A stretch of 62,296 bases of DNA from Glutinoglossum americanum (Eukaryota; Ascomycota; Geoglossomycetes; Geoglossales; Geoglossaceae), in the NCBI GenBank assembly GCA_020080175.1, contig JAGHQL010000164.1, forward strand, positions 1 to 62,296, read 5' to 3'. Position numbers and translations under genes: made by a program. The first letter of the stretch is position 1; each line of letters begins with the position of its first letter. Of this stretch, positions 21,766 to 34,100 are shown piece after piece. The notes beneath the pieces were generated by a model, which was not told where the DNA came from, searched no databases, and saw nothing but the letters and a program-made list of their open reading frames with translations.

Positions 21766-22533
21766 TATCTTCTCCATTTTGGTAATATCCTCGGGCGGGT
21801 TGATTTTTCGGCGCGTTCTCTCCCTCGTTTCCGCTGTTTCATCAGGATGTTTAACAGGCTGAAGTCCCCTCCCCCAGTTTCGCATTGATTGATTGATATT
21901 GATATCAACTAAGAACCGGCCGCAGAACTAACTCAGCCCACCTATCACGCACACGCTCTTCTTGGTCTAATGTGACGCCAGAGGGACGGCTTGAATAAAA
22001 ATTGTAAAAACACGCTCCCCGCTTTCCTGAGACTTGTTCATTACTAGCAGGTTTTCCTTTTCAGCTTCTCACCCACGGACATTCGCAGTTTTTTTTTCCC
22101 GCTTTAAATTGAAACATAGTCTTACCTGCCAAAAAATTTCCCTGCTCCTTAGGTTGGTTTCTTCTGACCTTACACTGCGCGTATTTGTAATAAAGGAGGA
22201 TAAAAAATTGAATAAAAAATAATGGAAAAAGATCCCAACAGGGTCAAAAGGGAGAGATCACGTGAACAGATGTCCCCAACAGCGGCATTATAATCCCATC
22301 AACAAGATACTACTCGTTTTGCTTAAGCTATAGTACTATTCGTCCCGCTAGACAAGAAGACATCAAAATGATACCCAATTCCTCCCTTCGCTCCTCCATC
22401 CACCTCTAGAACTTCGGCAAGAATTCCTGTCCTAAGCGAGCACAAGAAAACAACTCCATCAACACCACCTCCATCTACCAAGATAAAGAAATCCCCTCTA
22501 CCAAGATAGTCCATAACAAACCAAAACATAGCA
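21766..22533. other. Intergenic between nitrilase and PAM17
   Basis: Nitrilase 3' UTR and PAM17 promoter, both on +. Short T-rich runs at 22088-22096. No gene recognised. Confidence 0.5.
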
Positions 22534-23439
22534 ATGCTCTGTACGGCAGCATCCACGACTCCCCTTCGTACCGCAGCGCTGACCAGTCTCCGCTTCCCAC
22601 TCCACCACTCCGCAGCTACCACCGCCCGACCAGGAGTATGCGGGTACTCGACCGCAGCACCGACATCAGTAGCGCAGAAGAAGCGGGGATACCTCGCTCA
22701 TGCGAGACGGCGGGGAGCCGGGATGCCGGAGTCTTCGTTGTCGGCGAGTGGTAGATTCGTCCTCCTAAACCACCGCGATCACCAACGACGAAACAACTCC
22801 ACCATCGCTACGGCAACACCCCAAAACCCCACCGCCGCCGCCCGATCCGCCGCCCCGCTTCCTGCAGCTTCCCCGCAGGATGCCCCACTGACGTGGAACA
22901 CGTTCCTCCTCCTCCGCCGACGCAGACGCCACTACAACGTCGCCTCGTCGATCCTCTCGTCCATCTCGTCCACTATCCTCGGAGTCTCCTACCTCAGCCA
23001 ACAAGACATCGATGCTCTCAGCTCCCAGCTCTACGGGCTAGACCCCTTCATGGTGCTCGGGCTAGCGACAGTGGGATTCGGTGTCGTGGGATGGCTAGCG
23101 GGCCCCGTGTTGGGGGGCTGGGCGTTCAGTCTCGTGAGGGGGGGAGGTGGGGTGGGGAGGCAGATGGCCGAGGTATAAATTTCTGTATATCTAATTTGGG
23201 GTCGCCGTGCTGTTTCTTGGCTTGTCCGTCAGCGCCCACGCTAACTTTACGTCCTGAAATTGTAGAAGGAGAAGGAGTTCTTCGATCGCATTCGCAGACA
23301 TCGCGTGGATCCCTCTTCTCAATCCTTTTCGAACCCTGTCCCGGACTACTACGGTGAGAAGATTGGTAGCGTGCAACAGTACCGCCAATGGCTCAAGGAT
23401 CAACGCGCTTACAATAAGAAGAGGCAGAGTTTCTTGTGA
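22534..23439 (+). CDS. PAM17: Pam17, subunit of the mitochondrial presequence translocase motor
   Basis: Predicted 270 residues in two exons (22534-23172, 23266-23439). Pam17 sits in the inner mitochondrial membrane and helps organise the TIM23 import motor. The family core is clear: LTWNTFLLLRRRRRHYNVASS, GVSYLSQQDIDALSSQLYG, LDPFMVLGLATVGFGVVGWL (two membrane segments at about 148-168 and 187-212), and the exon-2 tail NPVPDYYGEKIGSVQQYRQW ending AYNKKRQSFL. The N-terminus is Arg/Ser/Ala-rich and lacks acids, as expected for a matrix presequence. At about 117 residues before the core it is longer than usual; the part around 57-110 (Arg-rich, then Thr/Ala/Pro-rich) looks like inserted low-complexity sequence or an overlooked intron. 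Confidence in identity is high. Confidence 0.93.
23173..23265 (+). other. PAM17 intron (93 nt)
   Basis: Donor GTATAA, branch GCTAAC near 23240, acceptor TTGTAG. Splicing joins QMAE to KEKEFFDRIRRHRVDP in frame. Confidence 0.88.
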
Positions 23440-24417
23440 CGAGCTAGGTGATGGGACGGGGGCTTTATGCTTTGTTTCCTTTCCGTTTCCTACTAGGCTT
23501 TGTTATTTAGCCCACCCGCCTTGGCTCTGCTTTTGTACTGTTATGGTTATGGCATTACTTTTTTGCCCGTACGTTTGGTAAAACATGCGGCGGGCTAATG
23601 GCGGGGAGGCTATATGAGAAAAAAAATTGTCTCCATTGCTTTCCGGCGGTTGTGGAGGACCTCCCTTTTTACTTTGTTATTTTCCTTTTTACTGCCCAGC
23701 ATTCATTTTGTATGTATGTACTTCGTACCTGAAGAGGAATAAAAAAAAATACCAGTGCTGATTCGAATCGCCAACGAAACAGCTATCTTCAACTCCTTAC
23801 TCGCTCCCCTTTCCCCTTCAAACACAGTGCCAAGAGAACGATTGTCTTATATATACTTACATAAGAAGCCACCCAAATCCTTGTTTCCATTGTAACGAGC
23901 AACAGCGAGAGCACGCCCATTCTCTTGAGGGAACAACAGAGACTAGGGAAGAAGGCAAACCACAACGCCACCACACCATCAGACCAGCTCTATTCCACTG
24001 TACAGAAAGAAATGTATGGAGAAAAGGGAGGGAAACGCTGCTCGCCCCTTTTCAGTAAAAGTCCCCAACTTGGCAAAGCGACGAATACGGGAACCGTTGA
24101 GATACTAACGAGCAATGGTTAAAGGTGGCTCTACGGCCGCAATGTCCCTCCCTCTCCCTTCCACTAGTAGTGCATGACTGACACTAACTGCTAAACAATC
24201 TTATCTTGTGCCTAAGCCTTCTTATCGAACACCCTCCTATGTAACTGTTTATCCTTATACTTCTCCACCTACGACTCCTGGTGAAATGAATTGGTCAGCC
24301 CAAAAGTGTTTAGGGGTGCGCGACTCTCCCTTCGCTTTTCAGCAACCGCTATCTTGTCGTCACCGTCCGTGAAAGAGGGCGGTGCCTTGCCAAACTGTTC
24401 CCAGGGCCGCACGTTAC

Positions 24418-24452
24418 ACCAACCAGATACCCAATGTGGGTATCTGGCTGGT
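24418..24452. repeat. Short inverted repeat / hairpin
   Basis: Arms of 16 nt around a 3-nt loop; the left arm is ACCAACCAGATACCCA and the right arm TGGGTATCTGGCTGGT, with one mismatch. It could be a dimeric regulator site, a small transposon end or an RNA hairpin; nothing nearby decides. Confidence 0.7.
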
Positions 24453-25747
24453 ATACGTACTGGAAGCGCCCTCCTCGTAATCACGTTCTGGAAGCATAAC
24501 TCCTCAGGAATTGTGTTTTGACCACTGGAGCGTTCATAAATTCGAGCCTGGAGCCTTGGTTACGCAGTCGGGCCGGCGGTAGAAAAGGAGAGACATGGTG
24601 ATAGGAAAAACTGGAGATTGGGTGAGAGAACGCTTTGAAGGTTATTGTCAAACCTATGAAGAGGAAGCTAGGACGAAATTCGTGGTAAGAAACTTTTGGG
24701 GTAAAATAGGTAGCTATGAGGACAGGTATCTCTAGAGATGAAATCTAGTCGAAGAAACACCATAACGACTGCCTTCGCACTTGCTCTTCCCACCGGATTG
24801 TTCTGGACCCTTCCCCTCTGGGAAAATTCTTATCTCTCCCGCGATTGCCTCGTTCGAGGTTTCTTGGTCGGAGCTTCAGGGGATTCGCCGATTGGCCGGT
24901 CGGAATCCTGTACCGCACGGTATGCATGTATGCAACCCGCACGGCATGCTTCGTACGCATGGAGTACCAAAACGCATGCCAGGTGTGCATCATTTTCCAG
25001 CGCCGGTACGGACACCTAGAAATAATGATTAGTGAGAGCTGGTGGTATCTCCAAGGGTCTCAGCATCTGCGGGTCAACGGCTAGAGCAGACCCGTATGGA
25101 GGTCGATCCTGGGATGTTGAACCTCTTCAACTTCTTAAATCCCGTATTTTTTTTTTTCCAACCCGACATCATACTGCGAGTTAAATTCGTTGTCTTGGAA
25201 GGCTGGGTCGCCAAGAGTGTTGGTACCTGGGCGGCGTCGAGGCCAGAGCAAATTCTTTTTTGATCTCTGTGCGTGTTCCATTTTGCGCTGCCAAGTATTA
25301 CGTGGCTGCTCTTTCCAGGGATCTCCTCAGGGATGGTGCTGAGGTTGTTGGGATTGAAGAGGTTTTGCTTTGTCTGTGCGGGCAATTTGTCCGTCTCGTT
25401 TGCTGGGACGCGCCAGGGCCGCCCCACATCGCTCACGCTGATTGACCGACATACGGGAAAACCATGGGGAATGGGAAATTGCACTCGCTCTGTCTTTCTG
25501 TATTCAGGTTTCCACTTGGGATGCGTATTGGGATACCCTAGCGGCGGGTAAGCATCTTATCTTGGCCTTCTGCTCTCTTTTTCCGCTTCCTAGCTCTCGT
25601 TCCTCTCGTTTCCTTGACGGAGTCCCGGCTCTATGGAACCCGATTGAATGTTTCTCGGTTCCACTGGCTATCCCTGAGAGGAAGCAGGAAAGAGGAGAAC
25701 AGGCGAACGTGAGACAGCGAGGTGGCCTGGAGGTGAGGGAGTGGGTG

Positions 25748-25767
25748 GATGAATGAATGAATGAATG
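25748..25767. repeat. GAAT microsatellite
   Basis: About five GAAT units in a purine-rich stretch of noncoding DNA. Confidence 0.8.
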
Positions 25768-26281
25768 AGTCTCGTCGACCGATTTTCTTTTAGTGAATGC
25801 TGGTGCCGAGACGGGAATTGACGATGGCGACGGATGGCGCTGACCGAAAGTCTTAGCTACGCTGGCGACTCCTATCGGGGAAATTTCATTCCCAGATCGG
25901 AGTCGTAGATTATATCCGTCAATCGGCCGCCTGCCTGCCGCACGAGGCTGAGCAGATGCAGCCATGGCGGGGAATTCGTCACTAAAATACACTAACCGGT
26001 TTCGAAAATCTTTGCTACTTCCACCGCGACATATCCCTTTGCTTCTAATTTGGTGTTCTGGGCCCGAGCCCTGCGCTATGGTGGTGGAACCTGATATGAT
26101 TGTTTCTCCTGTCTGTCCGGGGGCCAGCCAGCCCTACATAATGTCCATAATGTCCATGATGCCCATCCACACTCTTTGTTGCTCCAAACCTCCACACTCG
26201 TTTTTTTTCTTTTCTTTACGACGTTCGTTTTGATGGGGCGAGAGTGATTCTGGAGAGTCTTTCGTTAAAGGGGATATGCGG

Positions 26282-26290
26282 TATAAAAAA
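26282..26290 (+). promoter_or_regulatory. TATA box of the WSC-protein gene
   Basis: TATAAAAAA lies 40-48 bp before the ATG at 26330, a plausible core promoter with a short 5' UTR. Confidence 0.6.
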
Positions 26291-26329
26291 CAGCATAACT
26301 AGATATCGTGTTCGCTGCGAACTATCAGA

Positions 26330-29300
26330 ATGATTTTACTTCTCAGGTCCCTCCTCATTCTGGGCCTTGTCCCGTGGCTCGTTCATTCCTTAGCATCAAC
26401 AGACAGCATATCGGATGCCGACCCGGCCCAATCTGGATATCTTCCGAACCACAATATGAATCCCAGTATCGTTGACTCGCCAATCTTTGGAATACTCTGG
26501 CAGAATACGTATCTTAACAAGGAGAAGTGGTATGCTAAGCCGCTGGTCTATACGCCGAATGGAGGAAAGCAGATGGTGTTCATTGCTTCCGAGCAGAACT
26601 GGATTCGAACCTTAGATGCTGTGAACGGCACATTGATCAACCAGCGACAGGTTCAGCCACCGTTCCTGCAGAGTGACATTGGATGTACAGACATCCCAGA
26701 CTATATTGGCATCACCGGAACACCGGTGATTGACCCGGCGACAGACACGGTCTATTTTTTCAGTAAGGGTTACAAAGATGGGGGCGCAATTGGTGTTCAA
26801 AATGGGATCTACAAGTACGAAGAGCCAGATGCAAGCTCCCTGCGGGGTGTGTTAGAGAAACTAATGTGCTTCTAAAGATTTTATGCCGTTGACATCAAGG
26901 ACCTATCAGATCGGCCTGGGTTCCCTGTCCTCATCGATGGGCACAACGCTGATAATGACCCCTCGAGGTACTTTGTCGGTGGAACAGTCCTTCAGCGGCC
27001 GGTAAGCTTCATTATTGCTCTTAAAATTTGTGGATGCGTCTGATTCATAACAGGCCTTGACTCTTCTTAAAGGCATCGTATATGGTGGTTTCGGTGGCCA
27101 CTGCGATAAATACAACTACACTGGTATGCTTATAGGGGTCAGCACAGCTCCGGGCGTGGGTGTAGTTACACTATACGCCATGGAATCCTCTCCTCATGCG
27201 CCTCCCGTTGTCACGGATATCAATGTTCAGCAGGGCGGCAAGGCGGGTATCTGGATGGGGGGGATGGCACCGGCTACAGATGGTTCGAACATCTACCTCA
27301 CTACAGGCAACGGACAAGGCCATGAGAACGTGGAAACCCCAGCTTCAGGCCGATCCCCCCTTTCAACGCTCGACGAGGTTGTGGCTAGTTTTACTATTGG
27401 GCCTGGCGGTAAAGTCGCTCTCCAAGACTATTTCGAGCCTTATGAGTATATTGGCATGGATGCAGCGGATCGAGACCTGGGTTCTGGCGGCGTTGCCTTG
27501 CTCGATCCAACAGTGTTTAGGGGCACCAATGGAGTGGGTCGCATAGCGGTCGCTATTGGGAAAAACGGAAAGGTTTGGGCGAATAACCTGTGGCGGTAAT
27601 TGTTTCGAAAGCTGACGAATATAGGCTTACATCATGAATGCTGACAACCTTGGCGGATTTAAATTGGGCCCGGGTGCCACCGACAACGTCGTACAGACAA
27701 TTGTGTCCCCAGGTGCTATATTTGGCGGCCCTGGTTCTTACCCGCTTGAAGGAGGATATCTCTACTTTACCCCCACTGGCAGCCCCACGCTCGTATACGC
27801 TCTTGGGCTGGACCAGAATGGCGGTCCACTGTTCAGTAAGGTCGGCCAGTCTCCTGACAACTCGGCGGGGCGTGTTGGGGTCGGTGTCCCCACTATCACT
27901 ACAAATAAGGGTTCGTGGAAAAGCTCACCCCACCTCTTCTACGAATCATTGCTAACAACGCAAAGGCCAACCTGGTACAGGCATAGTCTGGATTACTGAT
28001 GTTGATGCCGGGTTAAAGGCGTATCATGCCGTCCCGGACGCCAATGGCAAACTAATCAAAATCAATCTCCCGGCTACCGGAGGCATCAATAAGTTCCAAC
28101 GCCCAGCCTTTGGTGACGGTAGACTCTATGTGACAGGTAAGCATTCCCCTAGCCGCGCCACATCCTATGGAAATCCTTACTCTCTATAGACAATAATGCA
28201 CATGTCATTTGCCTTGGCTCGCCCGTTTCGCTTCCTCTCAATTGCAGCAACCCGATAGTTTTCGGTGATGTGGGCGTTGGTTCCGCTGTTACCCTTCTTA
28301 TCAATTGCACGGCCCTCATCCCTATCACCAAAATCAACGGCGTCACTACGAGCAGTCCTACGTACCAGGCATCTAACGATTCTCTTCCCCAGGGACCGCT
28401 TGCTCAGGGGGCTACTTTCTCATTTCCAGTCACGTGGAACTTGACCCAGGAGTTGATTCAAGACGCCCAAAATGCCTCCTTCGGCGCGGTAACCCCAGGC
28501 GTGAAGAGTGGCTCTCTTGTCATCTTCACTACCAACGGCGTTCCCAAGTTCTCGACGTCTTATCCAATAGGCCTGGAAGGCAATACGGTCAGCTCGAAGC
28601 CTTTCCTTCAGATCACGCCAGCAGAAGTGGACTGCGGGGGGATTGTTGTCAATGGTTCAGGAGCTGCCTCTGGCCTTGATTCTACATTTATCATCAGCAA
28701 TTTAGGCCTCCAGACGTTGACAATCGGTGGTTATGCTTACGCTGCGGATCTGGATCCTCCGGTGGACTTTACTAACGTCACAACAACTGGGAATATCACT
28801 ACAATTGGGCCCGAGTTCACTTCTAGCGATCTCCCGGCTGTAGGCTCTACTATCCCTCCCGGAGGTTCTGTGACCGTACCAATTAACTTCAAGACAAACA
28901 CAGTCGGTAATTATCACAACATCCTCATGCTTTGGTCAGATGGTGGAGATCAAGACGTCCTGATGACTGGAAGTGCGTCCACCGCGCCAATAGCCAACAT
29001 CTCGACTGAAACGCTTGAGGGCGGCTGGGATCCAACTGCGATAATGGATTTCGGGCAGGTCCTGGCTGGCACCACTATGAAAAGAAGGATTCGCCTTTGC
29101 AACTCCGGCGGCTCAACTATGCTCATCACTAAGAGCAAGCCACCTATCCAGCCGGAACTTCGAGCTGAGAACCCCCTTTCAGATTTCCACGAAGGCCAGT
29201 TTATCCCAATCGATTCTTGTGCGTTTGGAGCAGTAGATATTGCCGCTGCCCCTGCTGTCCCGAATCAACTTCCCCACTCAGTTTCTGATTTCTGGACACT

Positions 29301-30789
29301 CAACGTCGATGACACTACCTTTGGAGTCCACGAAGTTCCCATCAGCGCGACCATAGTCACGCGCCAGCTTGGGCCCTTGAACCCTGACGGCACTAGTCGG
29401 TATCAGTATCTCGGGTGTTATTACGATGGCAATGGGAGACAACTCCAGAAGAATTTCAATCTAGGCAGCTCGAATGAAAATGGTATCTGCCAACAAACCT
29501 GCCTCGCAAACGGATATCGCTTCGCAGGGACAGAATATCATGTCGAATGCTGGTGCGGAAACACCGCCCCTTCTTCTTTGAAGTACTTCCCACCAAGCTC
29601 GAATAAATGCACTTTTGGTTGCGCGAACGATACCACCCAAGCTTGTGGCGGGGATGGAACTTTTATTAGTATCTACTACGACACCACAAAGTACAACCCC
29701 GGTTGCGATTCCATCCCGTGTGATAATTCAACAACTACCACCGCCGTATCATCCACAACTTCAGTCACTTCCTCGACATCAGCAAGTGGCAACCTCTCTA
29801 CCACATCGGTCAGTTTGGCAACGTCAACATCGTCTTCTCCCTCTGCAACACCTACAGGACCAGTTGTAAATCCGGGAGATTCAGACTATAGCTCAATTGG
29901 ATGCTACGGGGATGGCGCTACCAAATCTATCAACCCGAACACAAAGTTTGCAAGTGACTCAATGACGGTTGAAGTCTGTCTGCAATTTTGTAAGAGCAAA
30001 GGGACAACGTATGCCGGTATCGAGTACCGCCGGGAATGTTACTGTGGGAACGCCCTCGCAACCGACGCGACGGCGAATGCTGCTGGCTGTACGCTCACTT
30101 GTTTTTCTAACGCGACAGAATTTTGTGGAGGGAGCAAGAAGATGAACGTTTACCAGAGGATCCTGGCATCCTCGAGCACTAGTGATTCTTCCACAATTCT
30201 TTCGTCTACCAACACGAGCTCAGTCGCTCCTAGCACGACCGGCATCACAACAACTACCGATCTGGCAAACTCCACAACGGCGAGTAACACCATTACTCTT
30301 TCGCCTACCAATTCCACTAGCTCAACAGATGTAACGACGACAACATCCACCAGCCTAACAACCACCACGTCGGCGAGTCCAGAAAGCACCAGCTCAACAA
30401 GCACCGCGACGGCGACAGCTGGCTTCTTCTATGCGGGTTGTATCGCGGAACCTCTCACCGGCAAGGCTATGACGAAGATCATCGCCAACGACTCTATGTC
30501 TATCGAGTTCTGCATCTCAGCCGCCAAGGCCAAGCTCCCAGCCACCACCTACCGCTACATCGGCGTCGAGTATGGCCGGGAATGCTACGGCGCCACGGCG
30601 CCAGTCGTCAGTCAGACTTCCCTCATCGGCAACAAGGCATGCACAATGGCGTGCATGGGTGACAATAAGCAGTCGTGCGGTGGGAGAAATATGTATAACT
30701 TTTATGTCTCCGCCACCACTACGTTCTCGGGAACGACGCCGCTGCCTACAAGTACGACGGGGACGGTGCCCACGACTACAACGGTTTGA
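26330..30789 (+). CDS. Secreted beta-propeller / ASH-like / triple-WSC protein
   Basis: Predicted 1394 residues in six exons (26330-26814, 26878-27001, 27054-27572, 27625-27910, 27966-28136, 28190-30789); the exon sum is divisible by three. A signal peptide covers about residues 1-22 (LLLRSLLILGLVPWLVHSLA). Residues about 40-545 form a PQQ-type or quinoprotein-like beta-propeller (TLDAVNGTLI, AYIMNADNLGGF, LYVTDNNAHVICLG, all blade-like). Residues about 580-900 hold two immunoglobulin-like ASH or choice-of-anchor modules (ITPAEVDCGGIVVNGSG; MDFGQVLAGTTMKRRIRLCN). Three WSC domains follow at about 933-1022, 1095-1182 and 1274-1367, each with GCY or GCI, a central Cys pair and GxEYxxECxCG. Ser/Thr-rich linkers, probably O-mannosylated, separate them. 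WSC domains bind wall polysaccharide. No clear GPI signal or membrane helix ends the protein. It is likely wall-associated or secreted; the enzymatic role of the propeller is unknown. Confidence 0.85.
26815..26877 (+). other. WSC gene intron 1 (63 nt)
   Basis: Donor GTACGA, acceptor CTAAAG. Joins GIYK to FYAVDIKDLS. Confidence 0.8.
27002..27053 (+). other. WSC gene intron 2 (52 nt)
   Basis: Donor GTAAGC, acceptor AACAG. Joins VLQRP to ALTLLKG in phase 0. Confidence 0.85.
27573..27624 (+). other. WSC gene intron 3 (52 nt)
   Basis: Unusual donor GTTTGG, branch GCTGAC, acceptor ATATAG. Joins KNGK to AYIMNADNLG. Confidence 0.75.
27911..27965 (+). other. WSC gene intron 4 (55 nt)
   Basis: Donor GTTCGT, branch GCTAAC, acceptor GCAAAG. 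Joins TTNKG to QPGTGIVWITD. Confidence 0.8.
28137..28189 (+). other. WSC gene intron 5 (53 nt)
   Basis: Donor GTAAGC, acceptor CTATAG. Joins LYVT to DNNAHVICLG. Confidence 0.85.
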
Positions 30790-31184
30790 GAGGGGATCCT
30801 TGAGTTTTCCATTAGAAGGACTTTTCCGGGAATAAAGTGGAAGGGAGGAAATTGTCGTGGGATAGAACTATTTTGGGAACTTCGTCGGGTGAGTGGTTAA
30901 TAGTGTATCTACTGCACAGTGGTAGTTTAGAGGGGGCGATCAGTTTATCTGTTTAATGCCCATTTCGGCAATTTCTCGTATCATGGCATAGCATATGTAG
31001 CTCCTTTTCTATTTGTGAACGGGATTGGGCCTCGAGGCGGGGTGTAATATTCTTTATTAAAAGGGCGGTACTATTTACGAGGCGAGCATAGAGTGAAAAC
31101 TATCCTCTTTATTTGCGCTGCCTCTGTATGCCTATTCGATATATCGATATACATCATTCCCCAGCCTATTTTATTATCTATCTG
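30790..31184. other. Intergenic, convergent 3' flanks
   Basis: Between the stop codons of the WSC gene (+) and the glycosylase gene (-). A short ATATCGATAT-like palindrome lies near 31140. No gene seen. Confidence 0.5.
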
Positions 31185-34100
31185 TCACTGATCCCCCTTA
31201 TCCCCCTTCTTATCCCCCCATTCCTCTTCCCACACCACGACCCCCCTCCTCGCCCTCTCCATCAGATCCTCACTAGCCTCCACCTTGCTTCCTGTCTGCG
31301 GATCCCACTCCCACCCTTCCTTGAGCCACATCCACCGTAGATACGCTCGTAACTCCTTGTCCTTTGGCACTACGCGTTTCCATTCTGGCTCAAAGTCCTT
31401 GGTGTGGGCTCCTGTGCCAATCCAGTCGTTGGCCAGACCGCGGAACTCGTCGCGGTGGAAGATGCGCCAACTGTCAAGGGCATATGGGCCTACGTTTGGA
31501 AGATGCGAAATTTCCCACGCACCGATACGGGGGTCGGTGTCGTCGATGATTTCCTGAGGTTTGATGTCCTTGCCGTCGTCACGTTTGGGGTAGTGAAGTT
31601 TGCGATGTCGTCGGCCGATGCGCGGTGGATCTCGGAGCCATGATTTCGCGAGTTCTATGTATCGTTTGGCCCGGATATTTTGCAGGCCTAGATGGCGTGT
31701 AGCTTGGGCCAATTCGAGCTCGTCTGCCCCTGCCATGGCCTCTGGGGTGGGATACTTTTCTGCAAAAAGGAAGATGACGGGAATGGCATGAATGCCTTTC
31801 GTACGGTTGAGCAACGTAACGCCTATGAGGAGTTTGAAAGGTTCGTGGGCTAGCTTCTCCTGCACCAGTCCAAAGTCATGGCTTGAAAGCGGGGGAAACG
31901 GGATGACTGAGACAGCGGAGCTAGACTTCCGAATTGTCTTTGATGGGCCGACTACAGGGCATGCTTTGAAGTACGGAGATTTTAACAGGGTCCTACGGCA
32001 CTCTGACGCTGAGTTCAGCGGCGTAACAGCTAGCTCTTCGGTGTTGGTCGTTAGCCCAGAGTGATTTTATTTTATTTTTGGGATGGGATTCGAGGTGGAT
32101 GGGGCTATACCAGCAATCAGATGTAACTCGTCGGTTCTACCATCTCGCTGAGCTCGAGGTGGACCTGTCAACTCCCTAGCTGTTTGCGGTCTAGGTTGCA
32201 CTAGTTTGTTAGCCTGAGTATTGTGTTCAACTCTTGTGGTCTTGTCCTCGCTTTTTGATCCTGGCGGATGGGAGGGGCTGCGCATAGAACTCGATTTGTC
32301 CTCAGTAGGCTCACGCGCGGTATTCGACACTATCCCCTCATTACCGGCCTTGCTTGGTGAATCATCGGGGCTGTGAAAATCCGGCGTCGGCCTCTCAACT
32401 GAGGCCTGCGTTTCGGTATGATTGATGTCGTCCCTTTCCCTGGAACTCTTCCCTACTAACTTCCGTTGAGGTTCAACACCCTGAATGTTCCCCATTACTT
32501 CCTCGTCTGGAATATGTAGACACCTGGGCTCCTTCTCTTTTCGCCGTTGTAACTTCGAAGTCTTTGGCTCAGAATGCGGGGTCTGGTTACTGGCTTGTTG
32601 ATTGGCGCCGTCTTCATCCGCCTTCGCCTTTAACTTCTCTTTTGTTTTTTTCTTGCTTCTTCGAGCATCTCTTTTTCCACCATGTTCAGTAGAGGCCTGC
32701 TCAAACGAAGGAACTTCGGAACCTGCGTCCTTAGGCTTGGGAGGTTTATCTTTCTTTATCTTTTTGTGATTTTCCTTGAGGTCCTTTGGACCCTCAGCGC
32801 CCAAAGGTGTGTTGGCTGTGAGTGAGTGCTCCTGCCGGCCATTACCCTGAGCCGAGTTTCTCATCTCGCTGTCCTCACCACCGCGCTGCTTCTTTGGCTT
32901 TGTCTTTGAGGGCTTGGGTGGGTTGTTATGGCCTAAGCCTTCCATGGATTCGTCAACTCCCGGAGATCCTTTCCTTTTTTTGTTGTCCTTCCGAACCATT
33001 GTGGGCTCCTCCTCAGCCTCTCTCTTCCTTGGATGAACTGTTCCCCCCCCCTTAGTCGTTTGCTTTTCTGTGGGGATAGGTGTATAGTTTTCGGATGAAT
33101 CTTTCTGCTTAGCTGACATCGCTTTTAACTTCTTGGAGCTACGAGCTCGTTTTTCGCCAGTGTGAGTCTCGGCGGGGCTTGTGCGGTCGGCTGTCTCTCC
33201 ACCTGTGAAAGATCTCTTTAACTTGCCTTTCAGCTCCTTTTGGGGCACCTCTTCGTTCGAGCCTGAGTATATCATCGGGGAGAACCCCCGATCTCCCGTC
33301 GCGGTCTTAATCATTTTAGTAGCCTCATTCAGGAGCTCAGCGGAGTCATCAATCTCAGTCCCAAGATCGGTCCCCGCATTAGAATTGTCATCAGAGAAAT
33401 TTCCCTCTATGTCATCAGTGTCCCAGCCTTCCTCATCTCTAATCCTTTGTAGCTCATCTTCTATACTCCGAGCCTGCTCTCTCGCAATGTCTATCCACTG
33501 GAGAACCTTCGCTAGGCGTCGACATTTGCGGTATGTGTTGGCAGCTTTTTTGACTTCAACTTGACTCTGAGCAGTGGTCAAGCCTCTAGCGCGAGAATAG
33601 TCATAAACATCCCTGGTAAAGTCTCGCCTCTCAGTGACTGTATGAGGGATATGTGGAGATGTATAGAAAGGATGTTTTTTAACGAAACAATCAATCTGAG
33701 GACGCACTAGTGATAGGAAAAGACGTTGCGGCAGACTTTGATCGCTTGAGGGTAATATCGTAGTGCTAGGACGGTCTCCAGGCGGTTTGCCGCAAACAGA
33801 AAATTGCGACGTGGATGTCGGGCATTTTTTATTTGGCGTGTATGGTTGAGAGGCATCATTCTCCTGCTGAAGTTGTATTGAAGCGGAGTCATTGGGAGTG
33901 TTGGCGTGTTCCCTGTAAACAGCTTGCCCTGGCGGGTAGGCCCCTTCAAGCTCCTTCAAGTCTTCAGCTAGGGCGTCCCGAAGAACTTCGGCCCGAGCAA
34001 TCTCGAGGTCTTCAGGGGGGGCCTGCTTCACCCAATCTCGAAACTCTTCTTTGGAGATACCATCTAACTCGAAATGTTCAAAAAGCTCGCACCCATCTTC

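Larger units (their letters stand above)
23440..26281. other. Long intergenic region
   Basis: About 2.9 kb with PAM17 3' UTR at the left and the promoter of the WSC-protein gene at the right. It contains a 35-bp inverted repeat (24418-24452), a GCATGC-rich patch (24905-24990) and a GAAT microsatellite (25748-25767). Open frames of 60-160 codons overlap on both strands without recognisable motifs; I call none. Confidence 0.5.
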
